DNA of 31,764 nucleotides from contig NC_088303.1 in the NCBI RefSeq assembly GCF_032854445.1, forward strand, positions 23,693,501-23,725,264, in the 5' to 3' direction. Under the pieces are notes generated by a model. That model worked only from the letters and a program-made list of their open reading frames with translations. It had not been told where the DNA came from and searched no databases. Made by a program: the position numbers and the translations under genes. The stretch comes from Liolophura sinensis. Taxonomy: Eukaryota > Mollusca > Polyplacophora > Chitonida > Chitonidae. Below are positions 1 through 8,859 of the stretch, piece after piece (positions within the stretch are counted from its first letter, which is position 1; every line of letters begins with the position of its first letter).

Positions 1-202
1 CAAGAACATTTACAAAACTACCACCATAACGATTTTGAGAATAGAATCCGGTTTACCTGTGTTTTATATTACCGGTAACCGTTTGTATCATGGTGACACC
101 GTACACGACATAAAGGAAACGAAACTATTTAGTATACGCAAGCATGTAAAAATCATAGTTTTCATACTAGACCTAAAATGTTTCCCACCACTATTTTGAA
201 AG

Positions 203-514
203 CTAACAACGTGCGAGATGCTTGGGAATGTCCAGCGAGTCCCTCGGGGTATCTGATGTCCTGGCTGACGTTAAACCTCGTGAAGACGTTGACGTGGTCG
301 CTGAGGAAGCGTTCGACTTTCGGCGCCCCCTAGTACACCAACAGCAAATCTCACGGAAACGAGCGTTGATGATGTCAATCTTTGTGGCATAGATAACAGG
401 GTTAAGCAGGCTGTTGATGAGACCTACTCCAAATAGATAGGTAAAGATGACGTTGGCACCGAGTGGCAGGCGTCGGTTTCAATCTGCCATCCATCACAAG
501 CATCAAAAATATAC
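203..514 (-). CDS. Class A GPCR, last exon: end of TM6, TM7 and C-terminal tail, with an apparent frameshift
   Basis: This is the missing seventh helix of the receptor whose first six helices lie at 7964-8804. A pyrimidine-rich acceptor (TTTTCTTTCAG, AG at 516-515) precedes the exon. Joined in phase 1, the frame reads IFLMLVMDGRLK, a natural end to TM6 plus loop 3. The next frame, shifted by +1, reads LPLGANVIFTYLFGVG and then the diagnostic NPVIY motif (403-389), a short helix-8-like segment (NARFREI), a CCWC cluster that could be palmitoylated, and a tail rich in Ser and Thr ending in TAG at 205-203. The switch of frame falls at about 471-486. Carried back to the acceptor, the NPVIY frame has three TGA codons, so no simple change of splice site explains it. 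One extra base in this stretch is the simplest cause. It may be a real null mutation, a pseudogene, or a sequence error. Confidence 0.88.
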
Positions 515-1820
515 CTGAAAGAAAACACGTGAAGGCTATATCATTTAAAAACAAGGCATCGTGTCTTATGAAGTGAAGGAAACTACGTAAAGGGATCCCT
601 TGAAAAAATCGGTAAATTGGTAAAGAAGTAATGGTACTTGATAAACTTCATTGTCATGTATGTTTATCCGTAATACAAGGTAAAGAGCTTGTCCATGAAG
701 AATTATGGCTGTGCATGTACAAAGTAGTATTCAGCCCATTTAATATTTTTTGTGTCATAATTCCGCCAGAGAAGTATCACACCACATCAAAATTATCTTA
801 ATACTCCTCTCTGGCAGATTCTCATAAACTTTTGAGATAAATGTTTAAAGCAATGGGTATATTCATGTCAAATTCATGCCAACCTTGTATACGACATGGT
901 GGCCCCAAACTGATATGATGTTAACGTGAAAATGAGCATATTATGCTATAAAAATAATGTATTCTAAATCATAAGGAGTAGAAAAAGCAGCTTGAGTTAA
1001 CGTAGCTATAAATCTTTACTGACCGTCAGAATTGTATAGAAATAGGGTTATTAAATGAGAAAGAGATTGGATCATCAATGAACAAGTTATCTACTAGCTT
1101 AACTTATGATTTATGATCTATTGATATCAATAAAAGTGCAATACATTCTGGTCTCGTCTCGTATATGGACCACCGAGAGAGCTTAAACTAACTTGGTGTT
1201 TAATAACATTAATAATTCTGTACAAAATAGCATCCCCTTCATCCATATTTTAAAAAAGAAAATGGTGGCTAACATTTCTGACCGCAAAATTTTCCACATA
1301 TTGGCCTGATTTCATTTCTGGTTTGTGCGAATATATTTTCATTTCTTGTTTAACCGCACTACGTTAAGTTTTGGTGTGACCGTACTAAACCTTCAACCTC
1401 ATTATTCTGCGCTCTTTGCACTCATTGTCAATAGTAGATGCATATTCTTACGATGCATAGTTGGCCTTCAGGATTCACGCTTGTCACAAATGTTTCATCG
1501 TGTATTTATAGAGACAATATTGGTAATGCCATACTTAAATAAACATTTGTTTCGCATTTCATGCGTGTTGTACAGCCTGTATCAGTATCGTCCGAAACAT
1601 TACAGATTCATGTGAAATGTCACTTTTGACATGCCTCGAGGCCGTCATTGCTGTTGCAAGTATATATGTAGAAACGGGAGTTCTCCATAATTCCACCTTA
1701 TTCTTCTAAACAGATAGAGTTCCGATATTAGTACACAAGCCATAAACATGTATAAAAATCTCTTTAAATCATCGACAATCATTCTGACTAATACTTGTAA
1801 GACTAATGGAGGGTATAGTA

Positions 1821-2035
1821 CAACAACTGGTTAACCCGTATCAGTATAATGGCTCGGGCGGGGCAACTTACTTGCCTTCGGTAAGGCGTCTCAGTGAAGC
1901 AGGACTAGATAAAAGAGCGGTGGAAATCCGTCCTGAAACAAGGAGCCACATTACATGCGCCCTAAAGAAACGTCGTCATATGACTTTAATATTGTTAAGT
2001 ACGACGTTAAACCGCAAGCACTCACTCACTTACTC
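1821..2035 (+). mobile_element. SINE of the second family, 5'-truncated
   Basis: This segment matches the inner and 3' parts of the element at 12143-12472 read on its minus strand. Shared blocks are CCCGTATCAGTATAATGGC, GTGGAAATCCGTCCTG, CGTCGTCATATGA and the end ACGACGTTAAA followed by a CACT-rich tail. The tRNA-like head is absent, as expected of a copy truncated at its 5' end by LINE-driven retrotransposition. It lies in the GPCR intron in antisense orientation to the receptor. The 84-codon open frame here (1806-2060) is a by-product. Confidence 0.82.
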
Positions 2036-2667
2036 TCAAAATATATACAAGTTAGTCTGACCTTATGTGTTACAATCCAAATACGGATGTAAATACAACA
2101 ATGCAACTACTATCTCAGGATTTTTTTTTTTTAGAAAATTAGACGCAATTGTGAAACAGAAGGTCAAGGTTTTCATCGTGTGGGACATTTGAATTGATTG
2201 ATTTGATACTTAATATGTTTCAACGGATTACTTACAATCAAGTGTCACTAAGCAGACCTCTTCGACAAAGGTGTTTAGTGTCAAGGCTTTATTGATGGTC
2301 GTCCTAAAAATATCACTAATAAATCTTACAAGAATCGGTAACAATGAAATTCTTTCTGAATCGAGTTAGGACTGTGTAGAGCAATGGTGTCTATCAAGTA
2401 GACTTAATAAGTTACCCCTACAGGGGGCAGCACGTGAGTAATGAGGAGAGTTGTCGCCACCAGTTGAAAACACTGTGCTTTAATTGGCAGCTTGTCATTC
2501 TATAGTTTTAATAAACACTCAGTTGAATACGTGAAGAGGTACATACTGTAGTATCTAGATCAAGCAGTCGTTTCCTTCAATGGTCAGAATGAATCCTTAG
2601 TTTTTGTTGCTGAGACAGCTAAATGTCTGGAACCCGGATGCGGCCACTCGCGTTATCTTACTTTCTA

Positions 2668-2927
2668 CCTTATAAATAAAAGGTCAAAAACGCGCAGACG
2701 CGAAAGGGCGAAGCGCGAAAACACGCAACACGAAAGGGCGAAGCGCGAAAATGCGAAAGAGCAAAGGTGGAAAACCCGAAAGTGCAAGGCGAAAAACCAG
2801 AAAACGAGTAGCGAAAACACAAAAGTGCGATTTTCGCTTCGTGTTTTCACCCGTCGCCTTTCGCGTTTTCGTGTTTTTCGCGCTTCGCTCTTTTCAGTTT
2901 TTGCGTTTTTGGCCTTTGGTTATAAGG
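2668..2927. repeat. GCGAAAA-rich foldback (inverted-repeat) element
   Basis: The left arm begins ACCTTATAAATAAAAGGTCA and continues with repeated GGGCGAAGCGCGAAAA blocks. The right arm is its imperfect reverse complement, with TTTTCGCGCTTCGC and then GCGTTTTTGGCCTTTGG-TTATAAGGT. The left half is purine-rich and the right half pyrimidine-rich, so the strand can fold into one long hairpin. Open frames on both strands (2665-2850 minus, 2751-2972 plus) come from the simple composition and are not genes. It resembles a foldback transposon or a MITE built from short internal repeats; no transposase is present. Confidence 0.75.
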
Positions 2928-3573
2928 TCAAAGGTAACGAAGCGTGACTGGTCGCAACTGGCTTTCATATAAAAGTAACCTTGTAAAGTCTCTGTTATAG
3001 CCACGTTCGGGCTTAAGTCTAAACAGAGTTCCAGTTTGGCAGGCCTGCAGATCTATCGGTATATATCAAGCCTCATCTGTGCATTATGTCAACAACTGCA
3101 GTAGGCGGTAGAGATGCTGCCCACAAGTGTGGAAGCAATTCTAAAAACGTGCTTGCAGGTCATTTTCATGTATTCGTTAACTCAGTTTATAGCCAACGTG
3201 TAGTCTACGTACATATACTTTACAGATATTTCTCCAAACCTAAAGGTTATACCCCAATAGCGTCTGCCTCATCCGCTGTTTACATAAGTTTCTGAATTTA
3301 CTAATAGAGTGTTGGCAGATGCATGCGTCGGACATACTAAGTACATGCACAGAACTTGTACTGCAGGCTACACCACACTCAGTTGTAACTGTACATAGAG
3401 AGTTTAAATCATCATTCTTTCTGTCAGCTGAATGGTTCAAATAATTATGGTCACAATTTTGTTTACATATACAAAAGAAACAAACAGAAGTTATCAGATA
3501 TTTAGAGCTGCCAAAAGTTTTCATTGAGCAGATGCTAAGCTAAAGCATCTAATACCGGCTGAGTAAAATCTAT

Positions 3574-4096
3574 CACACAGTTATTAAGATAGCTACAACC
3601 ACATCTGTACCAAATTCTTTGCGTAAAAACAATTATTAAACAAACTCTTTGTAGCTGAAAAGACTGTTTTCTATAACTAGTCTTAAGTAAACAGAGGTTT
3701 ACTTTTACAGTCTATTATGATAGCTACAACCACATCTGTACCAAATTCTTTGCATAAAAACAATTATTAAACAAACGCTTTGTAGCTGAAAAGACTGTTT
3801 TCTATAACTAGTCTTAAGTAAACAGAGGTTTACTTTTACACAGTCTATTATGATAGCTACAACCACATCTGTACCAAATTCTTTGCATAAAAACAATTAT
3901 TAAACAAACGCTTTGTAGCTGAAAAGACTGTTTTCTATAACTAGTCTTAAGTAAACAGAGGTTTACTTTTACACAGTCTATTATGATAGCTACAACCACA
4001 TCTGTTCCAAATTCTTTGCATAAAAACAATTATTAAACAAAAGCTTTGTAGTTGAAAAGACTCTTTTCTATAGCTAGTCTTAAGTAAACAGAGGTT
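3574..4096. repeat. 133-bp tandem repeat, about four units
   Basis: The marker AGCTACAACCACATCTGT recurs at 3591, 3722, 3855 and 3988, giving spacings of 131, 133 and 133 bp. The middle units are almost identical; the last has several changes (GTTCC, AAAGC, TAGTTG) and stops just after the left arm of its final hairpin. Each unit holds three nested inverted repeats: AGCTACAA with TTGTAGCT, AAGACT with AGTCTT, and AAGTAAAC-AGAG-GTTTACTT (for example 3685-3704). The open frames at 3705-4029 on the minus strand repeat the same peptide and are artefacts of the array. Confidence 0.92.
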
Positions 4097-5495
4097 TTAT
4101 GAAAGCTGCGTCGAAGTCTTTACAATGTTTCCTTGTGCCCGCGTAAATAGAAGTTAGATATACTGAAGTTGAGCCTCAACCTCCATCCTACGCACACGCA
4201 CATGACCTGTAAGGGATGGACGTGGGGTGGAGGTGGGCGTGGGATGAGCAGATCTCACCACATAGCAGGAGACTTTTCACAAAGCTCATAGCGTGCGTAT
4301 CCCAGTACATTTCATGCCACTCAGTTGAAGCTGAGCCACCTTTGTTGCGTGATCAAGTCTCTCCGCGTATTCACTCGTGCAAGAGAGAATGGGCTGGTTG
4401 GTCAGACAGACACGAGTAACATATCGGTCATATCATACTGTTGTCTACACCTAGCAGACCGTCTCAGACCACCGATATATTTGTAGTGTTGACTTGATTG
4501 ATCGCCATAAAAGAGGCTTCAGGTATAACAGTCCACACAGTCACAGTATATACTGAGACGGAACCAAATACCCTGTGCTGAGAAATTGTCCAAAGAAATT
4601 AAGATACATGTAATCGATTTCAGAATGTTATATATCAAATATGACCGGACTGATAGTCGCTTTCTGGTCATTAGCCCACTTGACAGCCACTCTGGTCACT
4701 CGAATTGTCCACAATCTGAGAACTATATCCGGAAAAAATACGTCGTACTTGTTCTACGTAGTAGATGAATGTTTCAGGCGTTAATAATCTCTTTATTCTT
4801 GGCATATTTTCAAACTCTGTTAAACTCATTAAACTCTATAGTGATTTAAGTTATGTGAAGAAAAAGTAATACAAACAAACTTTAAACAGGAGAGAACAAA
4901 GTTAACTAGTGGAAATGTTAAGTCACTCCGATGGTATAAAATCTTCCAAAAGCTTCAATTAGGCTACATACAGGCTAAATCCTAAACTTTAGATAAAGGA
5001 GCAAGAAGTTCACTCTGAATTATATTGGATCACCATATTGAGGGCAGGAAGGTCGTCCCGATTATATGACTATAAATCTTCACACCTAAGAGTACGTTTT
5101 AATGTCACTCATGGTATATAATGAACACGATCTTAGAAAAAAACAGCATAAACGTTGATCCAGTTAAAGACTAAGGGTTGAATTCATAAAGGTGTATTAA
5201 CACAAACATGCATGTAAATGTACTAAACATACTGTCAATGCCTACTTAAATCAGAAAACGCCCGACATAACTTTAGACACACACGTCTAAATAACAAAAG
5301 AAAGTTTTATAATCTGTTAGAGGTATGTTTATCTGTCCGACTATGTACTTTACGTTGGAGAATGTCATGCAGGACTGTGCTGACATGGATGCTCTGAATG
5401 CCCGTTTTAAAGTTCACTCAGGAGAAGGCTGATGGAGAGGAACAAATACTTCTTGTTCCTAGAGAAGGTTTGTGAGATTTTCAGAGCAGAATAAA
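4097..5495. other. GPCR intron, no gene seen
   Basis: The 133-bp array stops at the left edge. The stretch 5330-5495 may be the eroded 5' continuation of the Harbinger relic, but I could not align its frames. Nothing else was recognised. The short open frames at 4216-4419 and 4586-4768 look random. Confidence 0.6.
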
Positions 5496-5818
5496 CCTCC
5501 GGTAGATCATAAGAAATTCATGCGACGTTTCGAGATCTCAAAAGAATCGTTCGTTGACAACTAAATTTAACAGAAGCCGATCTGCTGACCGCAACGAGAA
5601 GAAACCATGCCCTAACTCATCTTCAACAGTTGTCAGTCACTTTGCGACTCTTTGGAAGGGCATCATTTCAGATGGATATTGGAAATATGTGGGGAGTTTC
5701 ACAAACGTCGTGTTGAATGGGTATTAATCGTGTCATAACCGCAATTTGTGTTTGGAAGAGACAACTCATTCACTTTCCCAACACACCACAAGAAAGAAGC
5801 ACAATTGCCGAAGGCTGA
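5496..5818 (+). pseudogene. PIF/Harbinger (HARBI1-like) transposase relic
   Basis: In one frame 5496-5561 reads PPVDHKKFMRRFEISKESF and then meets TAA. From 5561 a second frame reads LTEADLLTATRRNHALTHLQ, then QLSVTLRLFGRASFQ, MDIGNMWGVSQTS, and after an in-frame TGA (5714-5716) NRVITAICVW and LIHFPNTPQE, ending at TGA 5816-5818. The order FMRRF..SKESF, RR(N/R).AL....QL..TLR.F..GSFQ..IG...GVSQ, then FP...E is the N-terminal half of Harbinger transposases, where a helix-turn-helix-like region precedes the DDE nuclease. The catalytic domain does not follow. With a frameshift and several stops it is dead. It sits in the GPCR intron, antisense to the receptor. The family assignment rests on remembered motif order, not a search. 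Confidence 0.82.
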
Positions 5819-7860
5819 TATAAACATATTTCCCACGGACACGGCACAGCTAAACGACCAATCACCTGATCTCCTGATTTACCGCTTACCTTAGACACTC
5901 GTTTAGACCTGCGCGGCCAATAGTGTTTTAGCCCCCTTGTAAAATAGAAGCAGGTTTTAATTGCACTCACCTTAATGCGTCTATAGGAATTCTGCCCTAA
6001 ATCTTAAGACCAGAGGGTTCATGCTTGAATGTCCCCCATGATATAGACTACATGCACACAGACGGCAAAACAGCATAAACACCATTCGGTTAAAAGTCTT
6101 CAGACCACCTGGCATGCACATAATGAAATGGCATCTGAACAATATATATTTTGGAGTTAAGATATGAAAAGTTGCCAGGAATTTTGAAAAGGACCGGGAG
6201 TTTCCCTTGTGTTTCTTCCCCTGTTAATTCGAGATAAAAACAAACTACAACCAAGTCCGTGAAAAATTAGTAAGGCCAAATTCAGCAAGTAAAATAAAAC
6301 AAGTAACAAAAATATAGATAAATACATTACCGTATGCAAAGCCTGGTCACTAAAGTACACACATGATCAGGACAACATTTTTTCTGGATACAGACCTGTA
6401 TTTGGTGTAACTTCGCTACAACAACAGCACCAGACAAATAACACTGTACTGTTTATAAATGGCCAGACTTAGGTTTGAACAGAACAAATATTTGTTGAAG
6501 CAAATGTCTATTTTTATCCCTATATTATGTCTGCGTCAAAACAATAGCCGAAACGTCAACGATTTAAGCTACATAGTACTGCTGTAAATCAGGAACAATA
6601 CAGTATTATTGTACTCCCTGAAAATGGACACAAATCTGGATGTAATATTTTTAAAAATACCATTAAAAGAGGTTTACCTACACCAAAAGCAGTATATAAA
6701 GTCTCTTCTCGTTTCATTATACTTTTGATACAATCATTACAAAGACCTTGTTAGAGGAGGTATATATGCCTTTAGTTGCTGTTAGTGCAATCTTCGCCAA
6801 TTTGTGGAATTAGAATTTAGAATCAAATCACATCATACATATAATACATAGCACTTTTCTCATTTGGCTTTGAACACCTTTGTCCACATCTACTGGATTT
6901 GTTCATTGAAATTGTGACGTAATTTTTATCATTCTCTGGGGCTGACTTGGCTGTAAGTTTCACTGTACGTGTTACTGAGGCTGGCAGTCAGTGCAGAATT
7001 CAACCAGTACTGTGCCAAACTAATCCATATATCAAACCACACGGTGTTCTATCGTAAAGTATTGACTATGTGTGTAGAATGGTTTATACAAGAAATTGAC
7101 AGGTGGTTGATACAAGGTTATTCAGGTAACACGACTAGGCCTGTCCCAAACGGGTCAATGTGTACACTTATAAACAGGATAGGGGACCTACCATCTCGGA
7201 CAGAACAGCTTGACGACAAGAGTGATGAGTTGGAGACAACCATTAACTGTTTACATAATGGACTCCAGTCCATACTCATCAGTATATAATTATCATATGC
7301 GTAGAGCTATCTCAACCCGAATATCTCACAAACAATAAACTGCTTGTAATATATCGAAGATTTCGTGATCAACATTTTGCTTCTGTCTTGGTCATGAACA
7401 ATGAAGAAAACACTTCAACCAGTGACTTTTTTCCAGAAATCAAGTAAGCACCAGGTGAAAGATTATTGGAAACCTTATTTGAAAAACACCTTTACTTATA
7501 TTTCAGATTGTTGTTCACAGACCTGAATGCAGTCTGATGCTATATTATTTAGTTATATTTATGGACAATATTTATAATAGACATATACGTGGTTCATGGC
7601 GTCTCATCAACTTTTGTCTGGCCTTACAACATGTACAAGTAACCATTAAGTGTCTGATTTGCTTTTTTATGCGCATTCATATATCACATGGGTACCACTC
7701 ACACAAAGTTTATTCAAAACTGAAAATAAAGGTTAAGAAAAGGTTGTGTGGTTTCGCTGACGACATGCATTATCAATAGAGTACACAACGCCAATTTACA
7801 ATCAAACTGCATTTAACTAACTGAAAAAATCTTTAAAAAGTAGATAAAGGTATTTTCAAT
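5819..7860. other. GPCR intron, no gene recognised
   Basis: The Harbinger similarity fades after about 5830. A 106-codon plus-strand frame at 6969-7289 has a hydrophilic end (RTEQLDDKSDELETTINCL) that could form a helix, but no family is recognisable and its length is within reach of chance in this much AT-rich sequence. There are no clear splice signals around it. Confidence 0.55.
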
Positions 7861-7963
7861 TACGGTTTTAATGGTTTTTCTACTGAAACAAGCTTGTGTA
7901 AGTGGTAATTTGAACTGAACTTCCGCGCTATCGAGTACAAACATTGTGGTAACATGTACTTAC

Positions 7964-8804
7964 CAACTGGTGCCCAACAGATGAAATAGGCACCGACAAT
8001 GATAGAAGCTGTCTTCACGGAGCGCCAAACGCTACAGCCTATGTTCCCCGGCATAGATGCCATTGCTTGAGAATGTTTTCGAGCCAAGAAGATCAGTCGA
8101 ATGTAGACGACGGTCATGATGGCGAAGGGAATGTAAAAGAGAACGATGGTGAGCTTCAAATACCCGAAGACCATGATTCCGAAAAACTGACAGATTCGCT
8201 GTCGATTCATCGTGCTCCAGCCGAAGACCGGAAACAGGCCGATAAGCACGGCCATAAACCAGATTGCCAAGCATACAAGACGGACTCTGCATGTTGTGAC
8301 AAACCGCTGATAAAAGAATGGGTAACATATTTTGATATACCTATCACATGTCAAAACGGCCAAAGTAAACACAGAGCTAATGTTTACCGCCTGAAAGAAG
8401 CCCATTCTTAGGACGCATTCAGAGTAGTTTTTGAATTGCAGTATGTTATACCAAACATCGTATATAACAAAAAAACCTGTGAGCGAATCCGCAGCGGCTA
8501 GATTCGTTATGAAGTGGTGGCCGGGATCTTCAAGGCTTCGAGATCTGATCAGCGTGTGTAAAACGACGCCGTTCAAAATGATCATTGCCACGCCGGCCAC
8601 TACCATGGACATATTTACCAGAAAATCCTGAAGGGTCACGCAATGTCCGTCAAACGTGACAAATAGGACGATAAACGTGGTGTTCTCTGTCACGCACATA
8701 GTGCACTTTGGTACGTGAAATGGTTTGTAGCGTTCTAACCAAAGAATAGCGCTGCTGCACGGACGCGGACTAAAGCGAATCTCTTGATGGGCGCTGTAGT
8801 GCAT
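7964..8804 (-). CDS. Class A (rhodopsin-family) GPCR, exon 1: N-terminus to TM6
   Basis: This exon encodes the first 280 residues of a seven-transmembrane receptor that would act at the cell surface through a G protein; the ligand cannot be read from the sequence. Family marks are in order: TM1 about residues 62-86 with LNGVV, TM2 97-120 with NLAAAD, Cys130 at the top of TM3, CDRY at 153-156, the TM4 tryptophan at 182 followed by FGWS, Cys205 in loop 2 as likely disulphide partner, a TM5 proline at 226, and CWAP at 276-279 in TM6. Sequons lie at N41 (NTT) and N126 (NYS). The exon ends after CCA-GTT-G, followed on the minus strand by a consensus GTAAGT, so it breaks in phase 1 before TM7. The NLAAAD and FGWS patterns recall the adenosine/melanocortin/lysophospholipid cluster, but I treat it as an orphan. 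Met36 is an alternative start giving a shorter N-terminus. Confidence 0.93.
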
Positions 8805-8844
8805 GCACCTAACTACCGCACGATTCCTTCTCAGTGAATTATAT

Positions 8845-8856
8845 GCTTTATATACT
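8845..8856 (-). promoter_or_regulatory. Possible TATA box of the GPCR
   Basis: On the minus strand the segment reads AGTATATAAAGC, about 43 bases upstream of the first ATG at 8804. A start site about 30 bases downstream would fall near 8823 and leave a leader of only some 20 bases before that ATG. This could favour the second in-frame ATG (Met36, codon at 8699-8697). In AT-rich DNA a TATA-like string arises easily by chance, and the true promoter may lie in front of an unseen 5' UTR exon. Confidence 0.3.
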
Positions 8857-8859
8857 TAA

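Larger units (their letters stand above)
515..7963 (-). other. Large GPCR intron between TM6 and TM7 (about 7.45 kb)
   Basis: The intron is bounded by GTAAGT (7963-7958) and TTTCAG (AG at 516-515) on the minus strand and splits a glycine codon in phase 1. Linking the two exons is an inference from matching phase, the same strand, and protein content that continues from TM6 into TM7. It is filled with repeats: a SINE remnant, two inverted or tandem repeat blocks and a DNA-transposase relic, all listed separately. No further receptor exon was seen in it. Confidence 0.8.

Noticed and set aside
2665-2972. Lys/Arg-rich and Phe-rich frames on opposite strands
   Set aside because: They come from the purine- and pyrimidine-rich arms of the foldback element.
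3705-4029. Two near-identical minus-strand frames
   Set aside because: They are copies of the same 133-bp tandem repeat, not a duplicated gene.
3574-4096. CRISPR-like array
   Set aside because: The repeat is a continuous 133-bp tandem unit with no unique spacers, in animal DNA.
8067-8411. 114-codon plus-strand frame
   Set aside because: It is antisense to the GPCR exon, whose minus-strand frame carries all the family motifs.
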